A stretch of DNA of 64,000 bases, from NCBI GenBank assembly GCA_022828595.1, contig JAKGHH010000005.1, forward strand, positions 23,139,875 to 23,203,874. The letters are read 5' to 3'. The number at the start of each line of letters is the position of its first letter. Within the stretch, counting starts at the first letter, position 1. Of this stretch, positions 23,894 through 36,599 are shown one piece after another. The position numbers and the translations under genes were made by a program. The notes beneath the pieces were generated by a model, which was not told the origin of the DNA, made no database searches, and saw nothing but the letters and a program-made list of their open reading frames with translations. Source of the stretch: Nelumbo lutea. Taxonomy: Eukaryota; Streptophyta; Magnoliopsida; Proteales; Nelumbonaceae.

Positions 23894-24338
23894 TACACAC
23901 ACACACACACACACACTCAAGTGCTAAAGTAGATCTTGCCACATCAGCAGCCCTCTCCTTGGTTATTCATTCTAGAGGGAGTGTAAGATTCCCTTTAGAA
24001 GCACTAGGAGTTGCCATGTCAGCATTGAAATCTCCATTTTTTTTTTGCCCAAGAAATTAGGAAAGTGAGAGTGGGTAAGCCCACTAACTAAAAAATAGGA
24101 ATACTTAACTCCACTCCTAGAAAATTGTTAACTGCAAATGTCTCATCTAAATTTCTTGGGAATAGAGATTCGTGGAGTTAAGGGGACCAAGGTGTGGGAA
24201 GGTGTTAGGCACCCCACGTACATACACTTGATTAAACTAGCCTTTACTTCACTAGTACTCCAAATAATACTAGCCATAATCTAACAATTGATAGAAGAAT
24301 AAAACACCAAGCAATTGAACGATTGAGTAGCAAATGTA

Positions 24339-24340
<2 letters not shown>
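23894..24340. other. Spacer between Helitrons A and B
   Basis: Starts with a CA microsatellite (23895-23915). The rest is unremarkable and without a gene. A TA run (24342-24371) opens the next element. Confidence 0.5.
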
Positions 24341-24375
<35 letters not shown>

Positions 24376-26468
24376 CAAAGTGTCAATATTTTTTTTTTCT
24401 TTTTTTCCTTTTTTTATTTTTTTATTCCATGTCATTTTTGAAACAACCAATGAGATAAGCTTTCCCAATAACCTAAATAATCTCTTCTCCTAAAATTTCT
24501 CCTAAACTACCTCCCCCCACTCTCCCACTTTCTCCAAAATTATCTCTAATTCCTAAATATCTTTTAAATTATCTCTAATTCCTAATTATCTCCAAAATTA
24601 TCTCTAATTTAGTAGAGAGTTTCTCTCCTAAATTATATCTAATTTCTATTTATCCTCTCCCTTACTTTTTATCTATATCTATCTAAAGAAAGTTTGGATT
24701 AAAAAATTTAAGAATTATTTAAGTATTCTAACAAAATTATATAATAAATTTAAAATATTTATAAAAAACACAAAAAATAATTTTGTACTTTTACAAAATA
24801 CATCACAAATTATGTACTAACAATTTAAATTATATTTTTCTGAATTATCAATTTAAATGTTTTTTTAAATATTTAATAATATGTAATACCTTTAAATAAA
24901 TAAAATTCAAATAACAAAAAATTTTAAATATTTTATAGATTATTTAAATATTTAAATAACTAAATATTTATCATAACTAGATTTTAAATAGTTAAGATAA
25001 CGAAATTATGTAATAAATTTAAAAGATTTCTTCAATAATTATCGAAGATTAAACTACTATTAGTGAAATTTTTAAATTTAATTTATTGTACTTATTGTAT
25101 TTATTGTATTTTTGTTATAACTTATTGATTAATATTTATTAGAAATTAAAGTATTATTTGAGATTATACTATTTATTGACTAAGTTAATATATTTTTAGT
25201 GCTTATTATATTTTTGTAATTATTATCAATATATTTTCAATAATTGTGTATTTTTGCTATAATTTTTTGATAATTATTGGAAATTAAACTATTGTTATTT
25301 ATCAGAGATGAGACTATTAATTTAGCTGAAATTATGAGTGTTCATGAGTTGGTTCGGTTTAGTCGTAGGCTATTTGGCCAACCAAATTAACCTGGTCAGG
25401 TTGGGGAGTTGGTCAGCTACCGACTGACCTTTTGTAGAAACTGGCCCACTCAAGTTGTATATGTTTGGGTCGATTTTTTGGTTTGGTTAGTCAGTTCAAA
25501 TAAAAATTAAATTTAATTTTAAAAGTTATAGTGCAATTATTAAAAAATAAATTTAAAAATTAGATTTATGATATAAAACATTTTAGACTAAGAAATATGG
25601 AAAATTTTCCACTTTTCCATATTAAAAATTATATTTAAATATAAAAATATTAATATATATCCATGGTTAGATTGTTCAATTTTGGTTGGTTTACAAATGG
25701 CCAAAGCGAAATTGATCCAACTTGGTCGAATTGGGAAAATTTTGAACCAAAGCCAACCTAAAATACTAGAAAACTGACCAACTTGGGTCGAGCTGATTGG
25801 GTTGGTCGGTTTCTTTAGTTTGATGAATAAACCTAACTGAAATTAACTATTGTTATTTTTGTATTATAATTTTTTTTAAAAGAAGTATATAAAATATGAA
25901 TAATTATTAATTATTTAAAAATTTGAAAATATAAAACAATTGTATACTCTTATGTGATTTTATTAGAGTCATTTACTAGAACACATCTTATAGTTTTACA
26001 TATTTACTTAAACCTACCTTATATAGTTTTCATTTTATTAAAACATTCCATATATTTTACAACTTATTTACTTAATCAATCTTTCATTAAGGAGTTTATT
26101 TTTCCATTAGGCCCATAATTTTTTATTCCAAAAATACCCTTATCATTTTTTGTATAGAAAACAAAATTAACCAAATATAGCCAATATAGTGGTTGCTTGT
26201 CTTATAAAGGGAAAAAATGGTATTTTTATTTTTCTTTTGACTAAATTTATTTAAATGAACATTAGGGTCAATACTGTCATTTTCCAGTCTCATCTAATGG
26301 AAGATTGATTAAATCCATTGCAATTATAAGTGGTGTTTTAGTAAAATTTTAACTATAGGGTAGATTTTAGTAAATCCATGAAACTATAAGGGGTATTTTA
26401 GTAAATGACCCTTTCTATTATTTAACTATCATTTAATAAATCCCGTGCATCGCACGGGTCCTAACTAG
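24341..26468 (+). mobile_element. Helitron copy B, non-autonomous
   Basis: Opens with a TA run and ATTAAAACAAAG, a common plant Helitron 5' wording. Ends with a perfect 7-bp hairpin CCCGTGC-ATC-GCACGGG (26442-26458), then CTAG (26465-26468) followed by T. No coding capacity; ends fit the Helitron family rule of a hairpin followed by CTRR. Confidence 0.8.
25333..25835. mobile_element. hAT-like non-autonomous element inside Helitron B
   Basis: Ends TATGAGTGTTCATGAG and GATGAATAAACCTA. Flanks GCTGAAAT (25325-25332) and ACTGAAAT (25836-25843) are an 8-bp target duplication with one change. It sits at the same point of the Helitron as the element in copy A, so it was carried by the Helitron before that was copied. 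Confidence 0.8.
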
Positions 26469-27207
26469 TATATATATTAAAACAAAGCAGTCAAGAAATT
26501 TTCTCCTTTTTTCAAATTTTTTATTTTTTATTCCATGTCATTTTTGAAACAACCAATGAGATGCACTTTCCCAATAACTTAAATAATCTCTTCTCCTAAA
26601 ATTTCTCCTAAACTACCTCCCCCACTATCCCCGACTTTCTCTAAAATTATCTATAATTCGTATTTATCTTCTAAATTATCGCTAATTCCTATTTATCTCC
26701 AAAATTATCTCTAATTTAGTAGGGAATTTCTCTCCTAAATTATCTCTAATTCCTATTTATCCTCCCCCCAACTTTTTATCTATATCTATCTAAAGAAAGT
26801 TTGGATTAAAAAATTTAAGAATTATTTAAATATTCTAAAAAAGTTATATAATAACTTTAAAATATTTATTGAAAATACAAAAAATAATTTTATATTTTTA
26901 CAAAATATATCACAAAATTATGTACTAACAATTTAAATTATTTTTTTTCCGGATTACCATTTTAAATGTTTTTCAAATATTTAATAATATGTAATAGCTT
27001 TAAATAAATAAAATTAAAAGAACAAAAAAATTTAAATATTTTATAAATTATTTAAATATTTAAATAACTAAATATTTATCATAACTAGATTTTAAATAGT
27101 TAAAATAACGAAATTATGTAATAAATTTAAAAAAATTCTTCAAAGTAGAAAAATAATTATAACATAATATTAAAATTAATAATAACTTAATATATTATAA
27201 AATTGAT
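26469..27207 (+). mobile_element. Helitron copy C, 3' truncated
   Basis: Starts immediately after the CTAG of copy B with TATATATTAAAACAAAG, then the same shared blocks. The body stops at about 27207, where the TCTCCTTTTTT block of copy D starts. Confidence 0.65.
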
Positions 27208-28181
27208 AATCTCCTTTTTTGAATTTTTTATTTTTGTTCATTCCATGTCATTTTTTAAACAACCAATTATATGCACTTTCCTCATAACCTAAATAATCTC
27301 TTCTCCTAAACTACCTCCCCCACTATCCACCACTTTCTCCAAAATTATCTTTGTTTCCTATTTATCTTCTAAATTATCTCTATATCTTATTTATCTCCAA
27401 AATTATCTCTAATTCCTATTTATCCTCTTCCCTACATTTTATCTATATATATATAAAGAAAGTTTGGATTACAAAATTTAAGAATTATTTAAATATTCTA
27501 ACAAAATTATATAATAACTTTAAAATATTTATTAAAAACACAAAAAATAATTTTATATTTTTACAAAATATATCACGAAATTATGTACTAACAATTTAAA
27601 TTATGTTTTTTCGGCTTACAAATTTAAATGTTTTTTAAATATCAATTTGGTTTGATTTTTTTGTTTGATTAGTCTGTTCAAAAGATTTAAACTTAAAAAT
27701 TTAATTCAACTTTAAAAATTACAATGCAATTATTAAAAAAATTAAAAATTAAATTTATGATATAAAACATTTACTTAATCAACCTTTCATTGAGGAGTGC
27801 TTGTTTTGCCACTAGGCCCATGATTCTTATTCCAAAAATACCCTTAACACTTTTTTTGTATAAAAAAACAAAATTGACCAAATATAGCCAATAGAGTGGT
27901 TGTCTATGTCTTATTAAGGGTAAAAATGGTATTTTTATTTTTATTTTATTTTGATTAAATTTATTTAAATGAACATTAGGGTCAACACTATCATTTTTCA
28001 CTGTCATCTAATGGAAGATTGATTAAATCCATTGCAAATTATAAGTGGTGTTTTAGTAAAATATTAACTATAGGGTAGATTTTAGTAAATCCATGAAACT
28101 ATAAGGGATACTTCAATATATGACCCTTTCTATTTTATAGCTTTCTCTTCATAAATCCCATGCATTGCACGGGTCCCCTAG
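27208..28181 (+). mobile_element. Helitron copy D, 5' truncated and internally deleted
   Basis: Begins at the TCTCCTTTTTT/TGTCATTTTTTAAACAACC block and ends with hairpin CCCATGC-ATT-GCACGGG (28157-28173) and CTAG at 28178-28181. It retains only a middle piece of the nested hAT sequence near 27640-27770. Confidence 0.7.
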
Positions 28182-29100
28182 TTGGTATTAAAAATAGGCT
28201 GAGAACTAACTAAAAGAAATAATCAGAAATTAAAGGAGCTCCTAATGACAAAATTTCATGAATGCCACCTAAGATGGAATGCCATGAATGGTTACTTAAA
28301 GATGTTAAAGCAAAAAATACTATGAATGAACACAGGATTTCTAGCTTAACCTGATGCTAACATGAGAAATGGGGACTTTTTGCTACTGGTTAGTGCCACC
28401 TAAGACCTAAGAAGAGACCTGATTGAGAGAAAAACACAACGTGTCTTCTAAAAGACAATAAGGAATGTAAAAAAATGAAATGGGTCGTTGATTAAAAAAT
28501 GGAGTTTTCAGGGAGACATGAGATCTAAAAGCAATGAAGTGTCATGGTGTAAATGCATGAAACTATTCTAAAAACAACGGTCAATTAAGCAAGAAAAGGC
28601 CAAGAAGAATACCAAAGCTGCATTGAAAAAAAAAAACAAAAAAAAGGGTACGGGTTATGATCATCGGAGAGACTGAATGCAGAGAACTATGACTAGTTTA
28701 ATAGATGAGTGAAAGATAAATGACTTATGTTTTAGCGTAAGGAGGACAATGTCACGATGCAAGACTCAAGTTCCAAAACTTATAAAGTAGGATTGCTTTT
28801 AGTAAAAGGAGATAACAAACTAAATTAGATGATTCATGACCTAAAGAAGATTTAATAAAATGATGATTAAATCAGCATTAAACAAACTAATGGTTGGGAT
28901 TTCATGAAAGCATATAATAACAAAACTTAAAACTATAAAGATATGCTAACAAAACGTATTATTCGTCTTTGGATGCCCGAAAGGCTAATCCTACTAGACT
29001 ACTAAAAGATAACAAACTATTTCTATCTAAAATCATTTAAAAAAACAATCTTGCTTAATTAAAAAAAAAGAAGTAAATAAATAAATTCTACAAACTCCAG
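28182..29100. other. Intergenic DNA, no gene seen
   Basis: A-rich sequence with short poly-A runs and no recognised repeat ends or coding frame. Confidence 0.5.
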
Positions 29101-29549
29101 TTCTAATTGAAGTGGAAAGGTAGTGGAAAATACTTTTTTCTTTTCAAAAGGAGTGAATACACGTGCAGAGTCTATCTTCCGATTACGTTCAACAGCTTTC
29201 CCATTCCTCTGTCCTTAGTTGATGCATCCTTAGATATTCATGATACCTCGGACACATCTGCCAATAAAACCCAAGAATGGTTTTATTCTGTAGAGATACT
29301 TGATATAATATTGTTGTTCTATGGTCCCTGTTGTACCATAGCATTCTTTTTCTTTCTTATATTTCAGCCCTCCAAGGGTCTCTTTGTAATTATTAATTTT
29401 TTATCTTTAACCCTTCAAGGGCCTCTTTGTAAATATTTATAATTAATAAGATATATAGGCTCTTTGGGGGTGGGGGTCGGATATACTTTTTGACACCCTT
29501 GAAACTCTTGGTGTTCTCTCAACCTAGAAGATTGACATGGTATCAAAGC
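29101..29549 (+). mobile_element. Copia 5' LTR end with initiator-Met primer site
   Basis: A short U-rich LTR-like stretch with duplicated CCTTCAAGGG(C/T)CTCTTTGTAA words ends in TTGACA at 29537 and is followed by TGGTATCAAAGC (29538-29549), complementary to plant initiator tRNA-Met except one base. The left LTR boundary is unknown. The element is cut 60 bp later by another LTR at 29608. Confidence 0.65.
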
Positions 29550-29607
29550 AGGTCATATCCTTTAGTTGCTGATTGATTTGAGTTTTGGGGTGATTAATAG
29601 ACTATTT

Positions 29608-30873
29608 TGTTAGATAATGTATGCCCTTAGCTCCAATCAGTTTGATGTATAGATACATTTATTGTAAATGAATAAAAGTACATTATTGTTTCATATTAAC
29701 ATTGGTATGTTTCTGTGAATTTACCCCTTAAACTGGACACTTATGAGACTTTTGTTAGTTTAGAATGTTCTAAGCCTCTCAGCCAGTGGATAGACTTGGG
29801 GAGTTTATCATACCAAGGCTGACACTGATGTGCTGCCAAAGAAGTTGAGGTAGTTTGTCTCAGCTGCTAGAGTGAGACCCAAAGCACATGTAGTGTGTGT
29901 TTGGTTGAAACACTGGACTTGGACCATTTTTAATTATGCCCTAGACCTTTGAGATTGATGGGAAAAACTAGAAAGTTACACATAACCCCTAGACTTGATT
30001 ATGGTACTGCATTGCGTGTCGGATTGGGCTATCTTTGATATACCAATTAGTGAGATCCATTGATGGTCAAAACCTGGGTATGTTGGGACAGTCTGCGAGT
30101 TCACTTAAGTAGGTGATCATAGTGATAAGATCGGCCCATTTGCCAGACAAAGTGAATGATAGGGTTTACACTCTCTCTGATGGAAACCTAAACTGTTGGT
30201 AGTGGATATCAATTGTGTTTGAGATTTGGTTTTGCAAAATATATTTATATGATATATATATTTATATTATGTTTTATGAAAAATGTTTTAATTCCCGGGG
30301 TCCATCTAAGTAGAGAGTGTGACACTACACTTTGCAGCCAGGGGATAGGTCATTCCCTATTGGACAGTGTTTAATCATTATGGGCCGAGAGGTTAGGTGT
30401 AAGAGACCATTAAGAGCTGATTACCTAATGGGACTTATCTTATTTAAGTCCATTATCCTTAGGTCTTCATATGATGGCTGAATTCAAGAATCATTTAAGT
30501 GTAAATGTTGGGCCCATAGTGATGTACTTAATTGTTCATTGCATTTAGTAGTGAATTTGGATAGGCCTTTTCATAGAGGCTGGGCCGAACCCATGTGGGC
30601 TTCTGTGAGGTCATTATGGGGTCCCACACCATACAAATCAAACCTAAATTAGCCATGCAACACTCTTGGGATGTGAGCCATATAGACAATGGGCCTGAAG
30701 CCCATAATTTATAAGATTAGTTAAGATGTCACATGATTGCTTAAGTTGTCAAGTGACATGGGGCGAACCTAGGTTTGGAAATAGGTATGGAACACCTATC
30801 CTCTTAAGGGGAGAAGCCTTATCTCTTAATAGAGTCCAGATCCCAATAAAGATTTGAATGAAGATGGTGCAGC
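29608..30873 (+). repeat. Copia-family LTR fragment, + strand, 3' truncated
   Basis: Begins TGTTAGATAATGTATGCCC and follows the LTR of copia-1/3/4 (compare 34270 and 43911-44720 on the + strand) for about 1.27 kb. It stops where the Tat-lineage LTR begins at 30874, so the last third of the LTR is missing. Confidence 0.8.
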
Positions 30874-33171
30874 TGTTAGCACCCAATTTTTGCTCGGTCC
30901 CTTCACCCTACCTCTTTGTACCCTAGTCTTAGACCCCAAAAACTCAGAAACACAACCAGATCAACTTGAGACATCCCAAAACCCGAAATACCCTACTTTG
31001 ACACAATCCATAGGACAAATAACAACCTTGAAGTCAACATTAACATCCGATCAAACACCACCCCCAGACTTGGAAAACTATCACTTAGTTACACATCAGT
31101 TTTCATGACTAAACTCCAAAAATCCACCGTTTATCATGTCAATCCCTTTCTAACGGCCCCGATCTATACAACATTCAAACTCCAACTTCTCAAAATCAAA
31201 TCCAACACATCCATCACCTCAAGACCACTAGGAAGCAATCAACTAGTGAATCCCACCACAAATCTACGATGATTGACCGAAAAAATGTAAAGATTTCATT
31301 TTGATGGCCCTGAACGATTACCAAGGTTAACCATATCTTTCTCATATCAGAACCATCCACTTGACTCTTCACCCTAATCCATGCTTACTTACCGAATTGT
31401 AGCTCAAATTTCCCCCGTTTGACCCATCATCAAGCTTAGATCCTATTTCAGAAAATCTCATTAATTAGAGCTTACCATCCATCATCCCAACTTCGCATGA
31501 AAAATCAGACTTTACCACTATGTTCAAAAACCCAGAAAACCCCAGCACGTCAAATTTCACGACCAAACACCTTCATTTAACCGCTGAAAAAGTAAGATTC
31601 CATTTTAAGCTCTTTCGTTGGTCGAAAAACCATATGCTAAGACCATGATCTGAACTAAAACAATCAATCGACACATTTGATCAAAGATCCATCACTTCCA
31701 TTAGATTCAGGATGTTCAAGAGTGCCAACCCACCAAATTTTATCCCAAAATTTCTCTATTTGACCCTTCATCAAACAAAAATTCTACTTCAACAAATCTC
31801 ATTGATCCAAACTTGTCAGCCATAGATCTCAATCATTTTGACCCTATTTGACCAATCAGGCATCACCACTATGTTCAAGGACCCAAAAAACCCTAGCATG
31901 CCAAATTTTACATCCTAATTAATCCATTTAACAATTAAACTAGAAAGATACAATTTTGATGCACCAGATTAAATTGCCACATCATCTAGCCCAACCTAAA
32001 TCCTTAAAAGGGTGATGGCTGATGTTAAACCTATTCTTGACCCATTAGAACACATGGAGCAATGAAACCGAGCTTAATAGGCTTAAAAAGCTCAAAATAC
32101 CAAACAAACCCTACTTGAGACCAAGAAAAGACAAAATAACATTTAAAAATTCATCAAATTTACATTTCCTGCCATTAACAACCCCAAATACGAGACTGCC
32201 ATGACAGACACGCTCTCAGCTCCCATTGGCAGCACAAAACCCATGAAAATCAACCCCAAATCTAAGAAAACGTTTCACCAAACAGGAAAGTTTGACTGAA
32301 CACCTATTTCTTTGAAGAATCTTTGCCTATTTGTGAGAAAAATCTCTATAGAACTCCATGCACTGTAGCTAAGCGAATTCAGACTTGACCCCCTCCCATT
32401 CTCTATAAATACTGATCTAATTCGATCTCAAAGATGGGGAACTGAAGGGAGGAAACCTGAGAGTGGTCCTTAAAGAATGAAAAAGAGGAGAGGAGGGCAG
32501 TTTCCCAACTTCTATGATACACCCATTCTGCTTGTAATCCCGAAATCCCTGAAGCCAAGCTCAAGCCTCACCCTTGTCTTCTAAACTTAACTCTAGAAGC
32601 ACTCAGCCTAGCTCCAACCTAGCTTAAGAACCCATTAGAACTCCATTCTATCTAATCCTAGCTGCTAGAAAACTTTTGGCAAGGTACATACAAAAGGTGA
32701 ATCGTTTTTTTAGTTTTTCTGGGTTATTTGAGATTCTGAAATGTTGGAGAACCATTACTTGCAATTCCTTATTGACTGAGAATAAAGGCAGAGAGGTGAG
32801 GGTCTTAGGGAAATCAATACCTAAGACCTGATAACATCACCTTAAAATTGGTCTTAGGAGAAGTTCAAAGCATGTTGCTTCGGATTTAAGAAATTCTTAC
32901 AACCAGTTATGTTTTTCCCCGAAAGAAGCTGAGCCTGAATAACTCCCGTATCGGGCTGCTAAAGCAAATTAGATAGAGGGGTGCCTAATACCTTCCCTTT
33001 CCCAATCCTTGGGACCTGAAATCTATTGGTTGTGTGCTTTCCTATGGAAAACATAGTCACTATCTAAGACTTAAATCAAGTTTTCAAACTCGAAAATGAG
33101 AGCCCATTTCCTCTAAAAAAATGGGTGGCAGCTCCAACTCTTTGAGCTGGCCATGAGCTTCTTAGAGCTCA
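30874..33171 (+). repeat. LTR of a Tat-lineage gypsy element
   Basis: About 2.3 kb starting TGTTAGCACCCAATTTTTG and ending AGAGCTCA just before a tRNA-Arg primer site. TATAAATA occurs at 32404-32411. No second LTR is seen, so it is the left end of a broken element. A frame at 30854-31108 overlaps its start and is not supported. Confidence 0.72.
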
Positions 33172-33175
33172 TAGC

Positions 33176-33193
33176 TAGCGACTCCACTAGGGA
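33176..33193 (+). other. Primer binding site, tRNA-Arg, decayed
   Basis: TAGCGACTCCACTAGGGA differs from the complement of plant tRNA-Arg (TGGCGACTCCGCTGGGGA) by three G-to-A transitions. This primer type is usual for the Tat/Ogre group. Confidence 0.7.
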
Positions 33194-33479
33194 AACAAGA
33201 ACCTTTACTAGGTGTTATTCAGACTCGGTTTATTTCTTTTTGTTTTGCATTGGTAAGTTCAAGACTTGCTAGTTTGTGATTCAAAATCGTACCTCAAGAA
33301 GGTTGGGCATGATAAACCTTCCCAACGCAATCACCCAAAGCCATTCCCATTCCAAAATCGCACTTGAAGCTTCACCCAGAACCATACCTTTGTCGAAATC
33401 ACAACCAAGGTCTCACCCAAAACACTTCTTCTTCAAAATCACACCTCATTTCATTTTTATGACAGCCTTAAAGTAAAAA

Positions 33480-34140
33480 ATCACACCCTCATTCATGCTC
33501 TTCGCAACCTTGAAGCCTAAAATCGCAATTCTTTTCAACCTCATCGAAAACCAGAAGTCCAAAATTACACTAACTTAGAGCCTCATCGCAACCCAAAAGT
33601 TTAAATAGCACCTTCTCATAAGCTCATCACAATGTAGATCAACCTCATCGCAACTTAGGTCAACCTCATCACAACTCAGTCTAAACTCATCGCAACTCAG
33701 ATCACCCCTCATCGCAACCCAGAAGCCCAAAATTGTAACTCACTCCCACCTCATCGCAACTCAGATCACCCTCATTGCAACCTAGAAACCCAAAATTGCA
33801 ACTCAGTTCTACCTCATCGCAACTCAGATCACCCTCATCGCAACCCAGAAGCCCAAAATTATAACTTAGTCCAACCTCATCGCAACTCAAATCACCCTCA
33901 TTTAAACCCAGAAGCCCAAAATCGTAACTTAGGTCAACCTCATCACAACTCAGATCAACCTCATCGTAACTCAGTTCAACCTCATCGCAACTCAGATCAC
34001 CCTCTTCACAACCCAAAAGCCCAAAATCGCAACTCAGATCAATCTCATCATAAATCAGTTCAACCTCATCGCACCCAGAAGCTCAAAGTTGAAACTCAGT
34101 TCAATCTCAACGCAACTCAGAAGCTTCTTATTGCACCTTG
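33480..34140 (+). repeat. 21-bp/63-bp satellite-like array in Tat leader
   Basis: Built of 21-bp monomers (CTCATCGCAACTCAGATC plus three bases, and variants), in the middle grouped as 63-bp higher-order units of three monomer types; starts of successive units at 33698, 33762 and 33825. Because 63 is divisible by three, a long minus-strand frame (33702-34016) appears by chance. It follows the Tat primer site within about 300 bp and decays toward 34140. Confidence 0.85.
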
Positions 34141-34269
34141 GAACCTACCATCGCACTGTATTTCAGTCTTATCGCATCTAATCACATCCATCTACCTTTC
34201 CCGCACCCTGTTATTGCATCTTACCCTCCGTCGTAGCGCACTAAGTGTCTACCACGATTAGCCTCCAGT

Positions 34270-34618
34270 TGTTAGACAGTGTATGCCCTTAGCTCCAATC
34301 AGATTGATGTACATTTGACATTTATTGTAAATAAATAAAATTACATAATTGATTCATGTTATACCTAGTGTGTTTCTATGTAATACCCTTAAATTGGGCA
34401 CTTATGAGACTCGTGTTAGTTTAGAATGTTCACACCCATTGGATAGACCTGGGGAGGTTTATCCTGTTAAGGCTGACACTAATGTACTGCCAAGTTAGTT
34501 GGAGTGGCATGCCTCAGCTGCCAAGGTGAGGCCTGAAGCACCTGTAGTGTGGGTTTGTTTGAAACTTTGAACTGGAACATTTTCCAATTATGCTTTGGAC
34601 CTTGGAGACAGATGGGCA
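34270..34618 (+). repeat. Copia-3 5' LTR, first part
   Basis: 349 bp from TGTTAGACAGTG to GATGGGCA. Its last five bases GGGCA (34614-34618) are repeated at 43906-43910 after copia-1. Confidence 0.9.
34614..34618. other. Target site duplication of copia-1, left copy
   Basis: GGGCA, repeated exactly at 43906-43910; 5 bp is the copia norm. Without copia-1 the LTR words on both sides join to match the intact LTR at 29608 (GATGGG then AAAACTAGAAAGTTACAC). Confidence 0.93.
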
Positions 34619-36379
34619 TGAAGGGATGGGAGGTCCACCATATGGATGGCCGAACCCTATAGGAAGGTTGGGCGAAATCTCAAAAATTTCTTTGTCTCCG
34701 ATCCAGGAATCGTATTCCCTAATTTAGAAAACTGCATTTTCAAGGTTCGTTCTTAAATCCAAAACCGGACCCGATCTGAAACCAAAAGAGTGAGGGATAT
34801 AGCTGATACAAAGTAACAATAACTTCCAACACAGGTGTTCATGCCCAAAGAAACAACCAAAACTTGCTTCCACTAAAGATGACACAGAGTGTAGTGAAGC
34901 AGTATCAGCAGGATGGTTCTTTAGCAAGAACTTGAATTCTTCAACAAGAATCGAGCAAGGGCTGGTGAGCACAACTTTAGATTATTTCTTCTGACAAGAA
35001 ACATCAAGAACTCTTCTTGATTAGATCCAAGTGGAGATAGAATTCTACAGTTTGTTGTTGTGTGTAAAATCTGAAGAATTTACCCCCTATTTATAACCTT
35101 CTTTGGATCAGCCTCCTAATCTAATTAGGAGAGAGTTTACTAATCCAGATCTGATATTTAGATTTAGATTCTTAAAAGGATAAGAATTAATCTTATCCTT
35201 CAGCTAATCCTAATTAGTTTAAAAAACTGAATTCACCCCCTTTTCATTTAACTAACTTAAGCCTAGTTTGAATTGGGCCTAAAACCCATTAAGCTTATGT
35301 GCATACTTACTCTTAATCTACTGGCCCAGAAGGCTATCTTTATATGGTGTGGGCCCTAACATTGATCTACACATCAGCCACATGGGTTCAGCCTAGCCTT
35401 TGTTACAAGGCATAACCAAATTCATTATATGTCATAGTGAACCCCTGAGTCCATCTCCATGGGCTCTCAATGGGCCCAACATTTACATTAAATGGTTCTT
35501 GGATCCAGCCACCTTGTGAAAACCCAAGAACTGTGGGCAAATGCAAGATTAACCTATCAGTTATTACCCTTAATGGTCTTACACTTAACCTCTCAGCCCT
35601 TAATGACCAAACACTGTCCAACAAGAGAGGACCTCTCCCTCGGCTGCAAGGTGCAGTGTTGCACTCTTCACTCACATGGATCTCGGGAATTAAAACCTTT
35701 TGCAAATAATTTGTGAAAACATAATGTATAAGTATATCTCTATATAAATATATTTTGTAAAACCAAATTTCAAACACATTTGAAATCCACTACCAGCAGT
35801 TTGGGTTTCCATTAGAGATAGTGCATTTCCCCGATTATTCACTTTTTCCGACAAAGGGGCTGATCCTGTCACTATAATCACCCACTCATATGAATTCTCG
35901 GACTGTCCCAACATACCCAGGTTTTGACCCCCTATAATGATCTCATTGATTGGCATATCAAAGACAATCCAATCTGACACCAAGTGTAGTACCATAATCG
36001 AGTCTAGGGGTTAGGTGTAACATTCCAATTTTGCCCATCTGTCTCCAAGGTCTAGGGCAACATTGGAATTTGGTCTGGTTTAGGGTTTCAAGAAAACTCA
36101 CACTGCATGTACCTCAGGTCTAACCCTGGCAACTGAGACAAGCGACCCCAACCAACTTGGCGGCACATTAGTGTCAGCCTTGGCAGGATAGATCTCCCTA
36201 GATCTATCCAATGGCTGTGAAGATTTTAAACTAACACGAGTCTCATATGTGTCCTGTTTAAGGGTATTACACAGAAATACACCACAATAACATGAATCAA
36301 ATATGTACTTTATTCATTTACAATAAATGTCATAATGTACATCAAGCTGATTGGAGCTAAGGGCATACACTATCTAACA
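34619..36379 (-). repeat. Copia-1 3' LTR
   Basis: 1761 bp; on the + strand it starts TGAAGGGATGGG and ends TATCTAACA, i.e. TGTTAGATA...CCTTCA on the minus strand. A minus-strand TATAAATA lies near 35090. Frames inside (34724-34972, 35403-35777) recur in the other LTR and are not genes. Confidence 0.92.
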
Positions 36380-36392
36380 GTTCCCACTTGCA
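36380..36392 (-). other. Copia-1 polypurine tract
   Basis: On the minus strand GCAAGTGGGAAC directly precedes the LTR start TGTTAG. The same tract (AAGTGGGAGC) precedes the copia-4 LTR at 59390. Confidence 0.75.
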
Positions 36393-36599
36393 CTTAGGTC
36401 CAATTGGTTATAAGCCGGAGTCCCATACTTTCCACGTGTTTCTCAAACACTTTCAGTGTCAGTGGCTTAGACAATAGGTCTACCACATTCTCCGCTGATG
36501 CTACCTTTTAACATCAATCTCCCATAGATCCAATGTTGCCATACAATAGTGGAATGGATGATGTTCTGAATTCCAAATTCTAAATTGAACACCGTCATT

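Noticed and set aside
27351..27599. 82-residue AT-rich frame with Ile/Lys/Asn bias
   Set aside because: Inside Helitron copy D and disrupted in the other copies.
33702..34016. Acidic repeat protein (CDEGDLSCDEV...) on the minus strand
   Set aside because: It is the 63-bp array read in a frame that stays open because 63 is divisible by three; no other coding support.
33480..34140. CRISPR-like spaced repeats
   Set aside because: Repeats are contiguous 21-bp monomers without unique spacers, in plant DNA.
35403..35777. 124-residue minus frame, with plus partners at 35470 and 42996
   Set aside because: Falls in copia LTRs and recurs with stops in each copy.
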